Source: Porphyra umbilicalis
Taxonomy: Eukaryota; Rhodophyta; Bangiophyceae; Bangiales; Bangiaceae
Direction of reading: 5' to 3'
NCBI GenBank assembly: GCA_002049455.2
Contig: KV918891.1
Coordinates: 1 to 64,000 of the forward strand
Length of the DNA stretch: 64,000 bases
Positions 22,483-34,180 of this stretch are shown in pieces (within the stretch, counting starts at the first letter, position 1; every line of letters begins with the position of its first letter). Under the pieces are notes generated by a model. It was given only the letters and a program-made list of their open reading frames with translations. It was not told where the DNA came from and did not search any database. The position numbers and the translations under genes are program-made.

Positions 22483-22776
22483 ATGTTTTCCCCAACATCG
22501 TCCTCATTTGGTCCGAATGGATCATTTCCCGATTTCCGATGCGGGCCCGATCCGGCATACAGTGCATCGCCGATCGATTCCGCTGCACTTGAGATTGACG
22601 AAGCGATGCGCATCGCGGCGATGCGGGGCGATTTGGTCCTCAGAGTAAATCCATGGCACCCGAACAACTCTATAATGTTCAAATTGTTGAATTTACTCAT
22701 GGCGGGCACCGTTGAGACACCTGCCCTTGCGAATTTATTGATTGAATCCATGCTGCTGGGTGTGCGACGTGGATGA
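22483..22776 (+). CDS. small uncharacterised ORF (97 aa)
   Basis: An ATG-initiated frame of 97 aa in a region of lower GC. It starts MFSPTSSSFGPNGSFPDF and contains an amphipathic stretch with DEAMRIAAMRGDLVLRV followed by a Leu-rich helix. The composition looks more protein-like than neighbouring random frames, but I recognise no family and the opposite strand is also open. It could be a transposon gag fragment or chance. Confidence 0.2.
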   Translation: MFSPTSSSFGPNGSFPDFRCGPDPAYSASPIDSAALEIDEAMRIAAMRGDLVLRVNPWHPNNSIMFKLLNLLMAGTVETPALANLLIESMLLGVRRG

Positions 22777-24290
22777 GGTACGGCAAGTGGAAAAGCCGCG
22801 TAGTACAGAACAGAAAGCATGAAGAGGGAAAACCAGTAGCCATGCAGAGAGGAAAACAAGATAGCGCACACTCCACTTAAACTGACGTTAGCACAGGGGA
22901 AAAAAGCGCATGTGACGAGTCTAGATCCCACTGGCCGGCACTGATGACCACCCCCAGCGACGCCGAGAGCTCCCCTCTCAGGGATCCGCCTACACTACTC
23001 CCGCCCACCCCCCCCGGTGAACATACCGATGCGCCTGTGTGGGAACAAAAAGATCGTCGGCATCCATAGCTTAACAACGGAGAAACCAGGAGCAAGAGCA
23101 AAGGCAGTATGATACAGCGATTGCAAGGGTACCTGTCCAAGCCTCCATCACGTCCACGGGACACTCAAGCACCGGAACATGCAAAGAACTAACAAGGCAA
23201 ACACATCTACGTACCAAGAATATATGCACGACGAGGTGCGCGAAAATGATCGTGCAGAACGAGGTGGTGCGCAATGACACGGACCCCACACGGTGAGGAG
23301 CGAGCGCACGGTCAAGTCAGACGCGGGCCGTGCACGCGGCGCGCACGCCGAAGGGACCTTGGCGAGTGAATCCGCCACCGGTGGCCCGCCAGCGTGGCCT
23401 TCGGAGCGCGAAGAATCAAGTCGCCGTCAGCTCTCGGTTTCCTTAACTCCTGGTTATTGCAATAAAATTACAACAAAAGGCCTTTTTTAGCCCTCAAATC
23501 TCGCCACGTCCCCCAAGTTCAGGCGAGGCCCCTCTTTCCTACATCGCAGGTCAGCTGTCAACCTGCATCGTAACGATGGCTGCGATTGGAAGGCGGACGA
23601 TGTGCCGAAAGCGTTGGGACTCTTTGTTCCAACGAGCACCCGGTTCGTCGGGGTTTGTTGGGGGACTCGTTGGGGAATCGGGCGGGTTGGGCACGTTGGG
23701 GAACATCCCCAACGAGGCCTGTCACGAGACAGTACCATGTGAGACGCACTCCTGGCCACATATTTTTCAAGCCCTCTGTGTCCTGTAGTTGTCCTCGACT
23801 GCTGTCGGACGCTGAGTGCGAATGCAGTTGATTTGGGCCGCTACTGCAATCGAAGTGCACGCGAGCAGGAAGCGGGTAAGTCCGGATATGGAACCTGATA
23901 CCAGGTGTGACGCTTGACGATAAGATCCTCATTGTTTGCGGGAGCTTCATTTTTGACTTACGGCAGATCCCTGTTCTTTGGACCCCCCTCCGTTTCCAGG
24001 TCGGACCTGAAGTAAACGTGTTCAAACGTGCTGTCAACACCTGACACGGCCAGCCGCCCAATCGCAGGCGCGGCTTCGTGGACCGGTTGATTTCATAAAT
24101 TGGTCACGGGAGCCTCGTCCTATCTCTCGAGAATGTCCCGGAACGCACGGACTTGGCGTCGATTGCGGCGGAATCTCGTGGGGAAACTCTGGCGACCTCT
24201 GAAAAGCGGCCCGACGCCGCATGTTCCTGTCTCGTCGACTTGGCCACGGTGAGGCAGTGGTGAAGTGGAGGCGGAACTCGTGGGAGGTGT
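22777..24290. other. intergenic region, nothing recognised
   Basis: Mixed composition with AT-rich patches (23445-23490). Neither strand gives a recognisable protein, RNA or terminal repeat. It leads directly into the first minisatellite array. Confidence 0.4.
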
Positions 24291-26230
24291 ACGACGGCAT
24301 GGAAGTTGCCGCTTGCCGTAGGCGTGCAGTTTGTGCTTTTTGCCGGCGTGGCGGCGGCGGACGTGGAGCTGGACGTGGTGTCGGGGTTGGTGCAGCTTGT
24401 CGTGTTGCACGGCTTGCACGCTGCCGCTTGCGTTCGGCGTGCCATTGGTTCATAATGGTGGCGTGGCGGCGGCGGACGTGGAGCTGGACGTGGGGTCGGG
24501 GTTGGTGCAGCTTGTCGTCTGGCACAGCTCGCACGCTGCCGCTTGCGTTCCGCGTGCCATTGGTTCTTAATGGTGGCGTGGCTGCGGCGTACGTGGAGCT
24601 GGACGTGGTGGAGGGGGTGGTGCTGCTTGTCGAGTGGGACGGTGTGCAAGTTGCCGCATGCGCACGGCGTGCAGCTGGTTCTTTTTGTCGGAGTGACGGC
24701 GGCCGACGTTGCTGCGGACGACGAGCTGGACGTGGTGGCGGGGGTGGTGCGGCTTGTCATGCGGGATGGCGTGCACGTTGGCGCTTGCGTGGGGCGTCCA
24801 CTTTGTGCTTCTTGTTTGCATGACTGTGGCCGACGTGGAGCTGGACGAGGTGGCGGGGGTGGTGCGGCTTGTCATGTGGGACGGCGTGCACGTTGCCGCT
24901 TGCGTGGGGTGTGCAGCTGGTGCTTCTTGTCGGTGTGGCTGTGGCCGACGTGGAGCTGGACGTGGTGGCGGATGTGATGGGGCTTATCGTGTAAGACGGC
25001 GTGCACGTTGCCGCTTGCGTGGGGCGTGCACTTTTTGCTTCTTCCCAGCGTGGCTGTGGCTGACGTGGCGCTGGACATGGTGGCGGGGGTAGTGCGGTTT
25101 GTCGTGTGGGGCGGCGTGTTCGTTGCGCTTGCGTGGGATGTGCAGCTTGTGATTCTCGCGGGTGTGACTGTGGTCGACGTGGAGCAGGACGCCGTGGCGG
25201 GGGTGGTGCGGCTTGTCATGTGGGACGGCGTGCACGTTGGCGCTTGCGTGGGGTGTGCAGATGGGGATTTTTGTCGGCCTGGCGATGGCGGGGGTGGTGC
25301 GGCTTGTCATGCGTGACGGCGTGCACGTTGGCGCTTGCGTGGGATGTGCAGCTGGTGCTTCTTGCCGGCGTGGCTGTGGCGGACGTGGAGCTGGACGCGG
25401 CCGCGGAGGTGGTGCGGGTTGACATGTGGGACGGCGTGCACGTTGGCGCTTGCGTGGGGTGTGCAGCTGGTGCTTCTTGCCGTCGTGGCTGAGGCAGGCG
25501 TGGAGCTGGACGTGGTGGCAGAGGTGATGGGGCTTGTCGTGTACGACGGCGTGCACGTTGCCGCTTGCGTGGGGCGTGCACTTTTTGCTTCTTCTCAGCG
25601 TGGCTGTGGCTGACGTGGCGCTGGGCGCGGTGGCGGGGGTGGTGCGGTTTGTCGTGTGGGACGGCGTGTTCGTTGCGCTTGCGTGGGACGTGCAGTTTGT
25701 GATTCTTGTGGGTGTGACTGTGGTTGACGTGGAGCAGGAAGTCGTGGCGGGGGTGGTGCGGCTTGTCATGTGGGACGGCGTGCACGTTGGCGCTTGCGTG
25801 GGGTGTGCAGCTGGTGATGTTCGTCGGCCTGGCGATGGCGGGGGTGGTGCGGCTTGTCATGCGTGACGGCGGGCACGTTGGCGCTTGCGTAGGATGTGCA
25901 GCTGGTGCTTCTTGCCGGCGTGGCTGTGGCGGACGTGGAGCTGGACGCGGCGGTGGAGGTGGTGCGGCTTGATATGTGGGACGTCGTGCACGTTGCCGTT
26001 TGCGTGTGGTGTGCAGCAGGTGCTTCTTGCCGGCGCGGCTGAGGCGGACGTGGAGCTGGTCGTGGAGGCGGAGGTGGTGCGGATTGTCGTGTACGACGGC
26101 GTGCACGTTGGCGCTTGCGTGGGGTTTGCAGCTGGTACTTTTTTTCGGCCTTTCGGTGGCGGTGGTGGTGCGGCTTGTCGTGTGGGACGTCTTGCAAGAT
26201 GCCGCTCGCATGGCGTGGGGCGTGCAGTTG
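24291..26230 (+). repeat. minisatellite array A, unit about 110-117 bp
   Basis: About 1.9 kb of diverged tandem copies of a unit that reads approximately GACGGCGTGCACGTTGGCGC, then TTGCGTGGGGTGTGCAGC, then a TGGTGCTTCTTG..CGTGGCTGTGG segment and GTGGAGCTGGACGTGGTGG before restarting. Some copies are shorter because they lack the GTGGAGCTGG segment. A higher-order period of 550 bp is visible: the block around 25121 recurs at 25671. All frames are nearly free of stops because the unit has none, so the long open frames here are not evidence of a gene. Confidence 0.9.
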
Positions 26231-26387
26231 GTATCGGGGTGGGGATATCTGCCTGGGTTGGTGTATATGTATTGGTTGCGTACATGGTCGTTGGAAGAGT
26301 GGCATATCGATCAATAGTTGAAGTAAAACGTAGCGGCTCAAGGCAAGCAAACACAAGTGTACCACAGCAAAGCAGTGCACTACCTCC

Positions 26388-27334
26388 TCACTCAGAACGG
26401 CCCTTTCCCTTCCCCTTATACGGCTGGCACACATGCGCCACGTAGTCGTCACCAGAGCGGTAGTGGCAGCCGCACCGCGGACACTCAATCCAAACGCGGG
26501 CGCCCGGTGGGACCACTACCGCCACCGGGATGCGGCCAGCCCCAGACGTCGGTGACGCCGACGCGCCGCCCGGTCTCGTGCGTGCCGAATAACCATCCGC
26601 CCAAGCGTTATCGCCAACACCAGTCGACTGCGGAGAAGCGCCGGACGAGCCAGAGTCATCAGACAAGGTCGGCAGCCGTCCCCTCCCCGCGTGAGCAGCG
26701 TCCGCGAGCTTCTCTGACCCCGATGCATACGCGTCGTCGTCGCGTCGGCGCTTGTGTCGGCGGGCGTCAGCAGGAGGTGGCCCGGCCCCAGCTCCACTTG
26801 CAGCCCCACCAGCCCCAGAAGACCCGCCGTGGCCGGCCGCGAACGCGCGAGCGTGGGAATGAGCGGTGCGGCCCGCATCGCGAGCGGCGGCCGCAGGCGC
26901 AAGGATGCCGGCGTCGTGTTCAGCTTCACGGAGCACGTCTGCCAAACGAGCATCGTCGTCTCCAGCGCGCCTGACTTCTCTCACCGCTGCACGCAGGCGA
27001 GGCAACAGAAAATGGAGCTCGGCGCGCCGCCCGCTGTCCTTCAGAACAGCCACGGCACGTCGGTGGCCAGCACCACTCACGCGACTGATGAGACTTGTCG
27101 GGGCGTCGTTGCTCGCCAGGCACGTCGGGCACGTCCAACGAGTACAGTGGCTGGCGTTGCCGGGCCTGTGCGTCGTGGCGGCGCGGAACGCCATCTTTTT
27201 GTGTGGCGCCCCGCGCACGTGCTCATTCCAGGATTTGCCTCCCCGGTCATCAGGATGTTGCACGTCGCACACTTGTAAAAGCCAGAAGGCTCAGGCCGCG
27301 GGTGTAGGGGGGGGGGGGGTGGTGCGGCGGCCAT
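26388..27334 (-). pseudogene. zinc-finger protein with N-terminal U1-type C2H2 finger, frame-broken
   Basis: From the ATG at 27334 the frame reads MAAAPPPPP, a Pro-rich start, then YKCATCNILMTG. The matching second half of the finger, GKSWNEHVRGAPHKK, is in a different frame. Together they form a U1/matrin-like CxxC..HxxxxxH finger as in RNA- or DNA-binding nuclear proteins. A single extra base in the G4 run near 27250 would join them. The rest (to 26388) stays in the second frame: a CPTC motif, an Arg/Ala-rich helical region, a KRRRDDD patch that could be a nuclear signal, a Ser/Gly-rich linker and a C-terminal CPRCG..HVC zinc motif with a basic tail. It could be a sequencing error in a working gene or a true frameshift in a transposon-derived copy. 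It lies between two arrays of the same minisatellite. Confidence 0.55.
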
Positions 27335-29451
27335 GTTGTGAAAAAACACAGAAAGGGCGGGCAAGGTGAAGCAGCGCAGCAAGCGGCTGCAACAACAGGA
27401 AGGAAGACCACCGAAGAGATGTGCGACGGAGACAGGGCCACAGGCATTGCTGGAAACGCACCCGGCGGCCGCGCCACTGCCGGTGTTGCACACTGTGACC
27501 CATTTTGTGGCCCGAAACGATTCCGTTTCAAATTGGGAGTTACTTTGATTTTCTGCATTCTGAGGACAGAAATGATGCATTACACAGCGTCTTTCTCCGG
27601 GGTTGGCCAATGAGGCGATGGCGCCAGGAGCGAGTGTTGTAAGCATGATACTCAGTACCCCGGCGTCCCAGTGTAGTCCGCGACTGCGTCTCCAGTACAT
27701 CAGACACGCCAAGCCAATGAGTCCAAGTCGACGCGCGAAGCCGCCGTGGGCGAAGCGGGGAAACAATCCGGGGCACCACGGCTACGGCATGGTGCCGTCC
27801 TTGGTCGGCGGACGCATCGCATCCAGGTGCAGCTCTGTTGTTGCGTCCGACGCATTTCACCCCTACGACGATCGTCCGAGGCCCGGTCGGGAGGGGCCGC
27901 AGCAGCAGCGCCCCGCAGGAACGAGAAAGAGTACGGCACGTTCGTCATGACCGTCTAGAGGGGTTCCGGCTCCATTACACGTACCGCCATCAAATACCAC
28001 TCACATATGTTTTCTGCCGATCCGACTGCCGTCAAGTAATGATGCTCGACTGTTTCATCCTCCATCGTGCACGGCCAACGATCGATCGGATGTGCGCCAC
28101 GACCGAGCGCGCCAAGTGTAAAACCCCCTGCTATGTCGTGTGGGCTGTCGCGCGAGAAAGGCACGACAGGCTGAGCTTGTCGCCATATTCTGGTTGTCCT
28201 ATCTCAGCTTCGCAGTCCGCTGGTTTCGGAACAGCTGCGCACCGCTGGCAAAGAACGACGTGAGGCAGATCTCATTTTCTTTCTCGTTCCACAGTGGAGC
28301 GACATCGTCAAAGAGCGGGACATGAAAGCCGCATCAAGTGAAGCGAGGAGACGACTGGCGGACGTACCCCTCACCAGTTCAGACTGTGGTTCATGTCGTC
28401 TGCTTTTTGAAGCTTCGTCGTCGACGGGCCGGACGACAATCTGTCGCCAAGTCGAATAAGTGCGTGTGCGGAGAATTGTCAGAGGACTTCTCAGCGGGTT
28501 TTCACGTTCCTAACGCTGATCCACGGCTCGGGAGCCTCCGTCGCCCGCCGTGTCGGCGTGTTTGGCTGCCAGAGCGTCGCATCAATCGTCGTTTGGTGAA
28601 ACTCTGTCAAATTTTCTGAGGGAGGTAGCCTGTGGAGCAGGGAGATCGCCTTCCAGCAGACGAGCAAGTGGCCAGCAGTGTGTCTTTCGTGGAAGCGCTC
28701 TCCTGATTGGTCTAGACACAAACCGCTAGTAGTCCGCGCAGGTTGGGGTGGCGAACGGCGCTACCGTCGGGCTGTCGTCCCCACCACCGTCGAGCGCTTC
28801 GTCACCGTCGTGACCCTTTCCACATCCCCGGTCACCATTACCGTCGCTCTTTCCGGCTTCCCGGACGCCTACTTCGTGTGCTTGCAAGCGCTATGCGGTA
28901 CGCCCCAGAATATGGGTCTATTCAATACTTTTCCTGTACTCAGCGGGTCATGTCTCTCTTCGCTTTTTCGTCTAGCCGTGTGCTGCAGAATCTCTATGAT
29001 CTTTTTTATACGACGTCGTGGGATGCATGCGGCATATGTTGTTGTCGTGGGCGACGCGGCCTGTTCGTCTGCGAACCATCTCACTTCATTCACGTTGTGT
29101 TACCCGTGTGTCGCTCCCCATTCATCACGCAGCCTCCCACGTCGCTACTGCGTCTGGGTGCTGACAATGCCATTCCGTATTGTCCTGCGCATCCTTAAGA
29201 TGACCGCCCGACGTCTTGTTTTCGTGTAAAATCCCTGCTTTATTCTTTGTCGTGACGATTTAGATACGTCGGCAGGAGGCAAGCGCCTCATCAAGGCCTC
29301 CTCCCATTGTGGTGGCGGTGCCGATGTTCGCCGAGGCCAGTTGTGCACAATGCCGACGGCATGCAGCGTGCAGTTCGTCGTCATTCTTGACGTGACAGTA
29401 GCCGTCGTGAGGGTGGCCTGAGTATCGGAAGAAGTGAAGTCTGATCAGTGG
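27335..29451. other. intergenic region, nothing recognised
   Basis: About 2.1 kb of mixed composition between the zinc-finger gene and the second minisatellite array. A G run (27307-27320) lies just upstream of the zinc-finger start codon. I examined the open frames on both strands and none shows a recognisable motif. Confidence 0.4.
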
Positions 29452-30640
29452 GGCGGCGTCCAAGTCGCGGCCTGCGTGGGGCGTGCCGTTGGTGCTTTGT
29501 GTTGGCATGACGGCAGCGGACGTGGAGCCGGACGTGGTGGCGAGGGCGGTGCGGCTTGTCGTGAGGGACGGTGTCCACGTTGCCGCTTGCGCGCGGCGCG
29601 CAGCTCGTTCTTTTTGCCGGCGTGGTTTCGGGGGACGTGGAGCTCAACGTGGTGGCGGGGGCGGTGCGGTTTGTGGTGAGGGACGGTTTTAAAGTTGCCG
29701 CTCGGTTTTGCGCGCAGTTTGCGCTTCTTATCGGCGTCGCTGCGGCGATCGTGGAGCCGGACGCGGTTGCGGGGGCGGTGCAGCATGTCGTGTGGGACAG
29801 TGCGCAAGCTGCAACCTGCGTGGGGTGTGCAGCTGGTGCACCTTGTCGGCGTGGTGGTGGCGGAAGCTGCGGCGGAAGACGAGATGGAGGCGGTGGCGGG
29901 GGTGGTGTGGCTTGTCGTGTGGGACGGCCTGCAAGTTGCCGCTTGCGTGAGGCGTGCACCTGGTCGTTCTTGTCGGCGTGGCGGTGGCGCGGGTGGTGCG
30001 GTTCGACGTGTGGGACGGCGTGCATGTTCCCGCTTGCGTGAGGCGTGCAGCTGGTGGTTCTTTTCGGCGTGGCGGTGGCGCGGGTGGTGCGGTTCGACGT
30101 GTGGGACGGCGTGCATGTTGCCGCTTGCGTGGGGCGTGCATTGTGTGCTTCTCGTCGGCGTGGCGGTGGCGGGGGTGGTGCGTTTCGACATGTGGGACGG
30201 CGTGCATGTTGCCGCTTGCGTGGGGCGTGCAGTTTGTGCTTCTTGTCGGCGTGACGGTGGCTGGGGTGGTCCGGTTTGACGTGTGGGACGGCGTGCATGT
30301 TGCCGCTTGCGTGGGGCGTGCAGTTTGTGCTTCTTGTCGGAGTGGCTGTGGCTGACGGGGAGCTGGACGTGGTGGCTGGGGTGGTGCGGTTTGTTTCGCG
30401 GGACGTCTTGCAAGATGCCGCTTGCGCGAGGTGTGGAGCTGGTGCTTTCTGTCGGCGTGGTGGTGGCGGACGTGCAGCCGGACGTGGTGGCGGGGGTGGT
30501 GCGGTTCGTCGTTTGGGACGGCGTGCAGGTTGCCTCTTGCGTGGGGCGTACACTTACGTTTTTTTGTCGGCGTCGCTACGGCGGTCGTGGAGGTGGACGT
30601 GGTGGCGGGGGTGGTGCGGTTTGGCCTGCGAGACGGCTCG
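29452..30640 (+). repeat. minisatellite array B, same unit as array A
   Basis: About 1.2 kb of tandem copies of the array A unit in the same orientation, recognisable by GGGACGGCGTGCATGTTGCC and CTTGCGTGGGGCGTGCAG. Several copies around 29990-30300 are the short form of about 90 bp. As in array A, several frames are open only because the unit lacks stop codons. Confidence 0.88.
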
Positions 30641-32461
30641 CCAGGGCCCACGCGTCTTGCGTCTGGGGCGCGGCGGCGGCGCTCAGAGTGGAGATGTCTC
30701 GCCGGACTTGGCACGTGAAGACGACATCTGGCAGCTGAGATGCAGTCGCTTCGCAGGTCGCGGAGTGAGTAAGGGCCGCTTTGCACCGGAGGACGGGTAA
30801 GCATCCGTTGTTGAACAGAAGGGTTTCGGTGACGCTGTGATGAAGGACTCGGATGTAGCGGTGGTTGAAAAAAAAACTGCCGAGGACTGTACTCGACTAC
30901 CAGCGCCATGTCATGCTGAAACAGTAAAGCAACGAACGAGGGTGGTATGGCGTGAGTACGACGAGCAACGTCGCTTCATGAGCCAGGCGGTTCAGGCACG
31001 AAATTATGAGCGGGACAAGCAAAGTCATTGGCGTCCAGCGGACGTTGAGGGCGAGAAGCGACCACATGTCCATTGCGCAGGTCCCACCGACCAGCCCGGC
31101 GTACCTGAGAGCACGGCTGGTGGCCGACCCCCTTGCTTACTGAGCAAATCCTGTTACACACACCCCCGCCGTTAAGATCACCATAGAAATGAACAGACAG
31201 AGGAAGATAAAACGCATCATCGACAGGAAGAGTATGGCGACAAGAAAAATCGTTGTGCGGGCACGTAGATGCGTTGTGATGCTGGTGGCCGATGGGCAGC
31301 ACCCCCCAGCAGGTTTCGCATGTCGTCATGTCTGAATTGGAGGAGTCTGGGTGACAGAATGGGACGTGGACATCAGCGAAGAACGGCAGAACGATGGTCG
31401 TCAACACCCATTCCATCATGTCATGCACGCTGCACCAAGCGACACAGGCGGTATACCGCGCTGCAGCAATTCACGGGATGAACAAAAAACAGAATTTCAA
31501 ACCATACTCGACATCCAGAACCATTGGCAATCAGGCCTCCCGCACACAAACATACCGTGACGCCCGGAATACTGTGAGAAAGAATGAGCGACCACACCAG
31601 ACAGTGGAGCACGCGTGGTGAGCGCATGAGTGGGGGGCTGTCTCTTGTCGTGCAGGATGGGGCTTGGCACCAACTCACAGATCGCGTGCTCCGAATGGTG
31701 ATTCTCAACACCACAGGAGGGGATGGCGCAGTCGCTGGCAACGGCAGGGGGCACGTGCGATTCGATCGGCAGCAGGGATGGCGATCCTCGACGGTGACGG
31801 CGGTGGTGTCGACGACGGTGACGGCTGACCCGGCCCGAATTCGACAGCGAGATCCAGCAGATTGACGGATGCTGTGGTCTACTTCTTCAAAAAAAATTTC
31901 AACCAGGCGAACCGCCTCTGTGGACGATCGATGCAGTCGAGACCTGTAGGTTCGACTCGAACGTGTCCATCCATGACCACCGTCCACCAATCCCAACGCG
32001 TTGGGGTGCTGCCGGGAGCACTGTCTGCGGACTGAGTGCAGCGAGACTTGACAGAAACGTAATTCGCTGTCTGAGCCCGGAGCAATGAAGTGCCCTCAGC
32101 ACCGGACTCGGGCCCAGTGCGCCCGCATCACTTCGTGTTCCGGACTAATGCGCTTCACGTCATCGATAATCGTACGTCGGCATCGCGGAAAAAATGTTCT
32201 TCTGCACCGCAATGCGCCAGCAGACGCACATGCCGCCCTCTCCGGCTCCTCGCCACAGTGCCTCAGTGCCAGACATCTTTCCACCCGATTGCATGCCCGT
32301 CCGTTGCCGACCGACTGGGTCGGACAGATGGCGCATCCAGCATGGCCACGCCTGGTGCTCGTCTGGGGCGTGGAGAGCAAGGGTCGTGGCGGGAGGCACT
32401 TTAATGTCTGACGCTCTTCCCCATAGCAAAAGATCGAATCAGATTGAAGACAATGTGAGAT
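30641..32461. other. intergenic region, nothing recognised
   Basis: About 1.8 kb between minisatellite array B and the Tc1/mariner transposase. No family motif was found in either strand. It may contain one flank of the Tc1/mariner element, but no terminal inverted repeat could be identified. Confidence 0.4.
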
Positions 32462-33496
32462 TTATTCGGCGATGATCGACTCAATGACCTTGCGAACCCG
32501 ATCGAACTGCCCGATGATCTGACGTCGAGAAAGCTTGCTTGCCGCTGTCGCCTGCAACAAATGCGGGTCGTCCAGCAAGTCCGGCATCACATACACCAAG
32601 TTCCAGATCACAATCTTCAAGTCATTTAAGACGCCCTCGATTGGTTGCAGGTCGGGACTGTACGGTGGTAGACGCAAAAAGGGGACGCCGTTGTTTCCGA
32701 GGATCGTGTCCCCACCATCGTTGTGGATGGGCGCATTGTCGAACAGAACGACGCAGTGGTTCGACTGCTGGCTCCACGGGCGCCCCGGAACATACACACC
32801 CAGTTTGGGGATGAGCAGTTGCAGGAACAGTCGCCAGTCCGCCGACGTCAGCGCGCCTCTCCCCACCACCACGGACTGGAAGCCCAAGATGCGGCCATCA
32901 CTCGACACCGCCATCGTCGTGCTTGTCCGCGGAACCGACCGGGGTTCCCGACCGTGGACGTTGTCGCGCTCGCGAGCCAACGCCCGCCCGTACAATCGGA
33001 AGACATCGCCACCGTCTGTTTGTGTCTCGTCGACTGACACGATGCAGCGCCCGGGGATGTTGTCCCGGACGAGGGCGTGGACGCGCCGCACAGCGGCCGA
33101 CGACTCACGTAAGAGACGGAGCGAGCGCTTGAGTGGTAAGCCCAACTTGTGCAAGTGCCGGTCGATTATACTCTTTGATGCACGCAGAGCAATAAACTCG
33201 CCGCTGGGGTGGTTGCGCATCAGCTTGACCATCTCGGAGTGTTCCCGTAACAGAGCCCGCGGGTGCTCTCGCACCAGGTGCACCATGGCGGTCATGAGCG
33301 TCCTGTCAAACCAGCAGCTGTTGTGGTGCAGGTTCTGCCGCAACGGGTCCCTTCATACTGATCCGTGCTCCCGGTAGTACTTGGACCAGCGCTTGAGAGT
33401 TCACCGCTTGACGCCAATGTGCTTATAAATGACGCTCTTGCGCACCCCATTCCGCAACATTGTCACAGCTCCAAGACGCATGTCGACGCTGTACAT
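32462..33496 (-). pseudogene. Tc1/mariner (IS630-like) DDE transposase, two premature stops
   Basis: The coding frame begins at an ATG at 33496 (MYSVDMRLGAVTMLRNGV, helix-turn-helix region) and runs to 32462, about 344 codons, the usual size for the superfamily. Codon 32 (33401-33403) and codon 48 (33353-33355) are TGA stops in the DNA-binding region. The catalytic core is intact: SVDETQ gives the first Asp, VLFDNAPIH the second, and LPPYSPDLQPIEGVL the third acidic residue with the typical PYSPDLxPIE context. Both stops are consistent with CGA to TGA changes at CpG sites. No terminal inverted repeats or TA duplications could be placed. It is therefore an inactive copy, unless an internal start after codon 48 is used, which would lose the DNA-binding domain. 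Confidence 0.88.
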
Positions 33497-33580
33497 CTCC
33501 GCCAGTCAGGAAAGCACGGTACCTAGCTCCCCAACGACCAAGCCCTGCACAGCAGCGTGCTCGAACAGCCACAGCAGCAC

Positions 33581-34180
33581 GCCAACGTGCACTTGCACGA
33601 CGCGCAAGAGCACCACGCCAGCAGGCACTTGGACCCGCAGCAGCACCGCCAGCAGCACCGCGTGCACGGCAACAACAGCCGTGCCAAGATGTCCACCGGG
33701 CGCACCACCTCCGCCGCCGCCACCACAAGCTCCACTGCAACGTGCACGACGCGCAAGAGCACCACGACAGCCAGCACATTCACCCGCAGCAGCACCGCCA
33801 GCAGCACCGCGTGCACGGCCACAACAGCCGTGCCAACATGTCCACCAGGCGCACCGCCTCCGCCGCCGCCACCACAAGCTCCACTGCAACGTGCACGACG
33901 GGCAAGAGCACCACGACAGCCAGCACTTGCACCCGCAGCAGCACCGCCAGCAGCACCGCGTGCATGGCCACAACAGCCGTGACAACATATCCACCAGGCG
34001 CACCGCCTCCGCCGCCGCCACCACAAGCTCCACTGCAACGTGCACGACGTGCAAGAGCACCACGTTAGCCGGCACTTGCACCCGCAGCAGCACCGCCAGC
34101 GGCACCGCGTGCACGGCCTCAACAGCCGTGCCAAGATGTTCACCAGGCCCACCGCCTCCGCTGCCGCCTCCGCGAGCGCC
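33581..34180 (+). repeat. 149-bp minisatellite, about four copies
   Basis: Tandem units containing CCACTGCAACGTGCACGACG recur at 33732, 33881 and 34030, exactly 149 bp apart, with a more diverged copy at each side. Because 149 is not a multiple of 3, the same DNA is read in successive frames, producing long Gln/His/Pro/Ala-rich open frames that are not genes. The array begins about 85 bp upstream of the Tc1/mariner transposase start. Confidence 0.9.

Noticed and set aside
24034..26488. Long His/Thr/Pro-rich minus-strand and Val/Gly-rich plus-strand proteins over array A
   Set aside because: All frames of the repeat unit lack stops and the frame changes when unit length varies; a minisatellite explains it better than a repeat protein.
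24291..30640. CRISPR-like array
   Set aside because: Units are 90-117 bp, diverged and contiguous without unique spacers, and the genome is eukaryotic.
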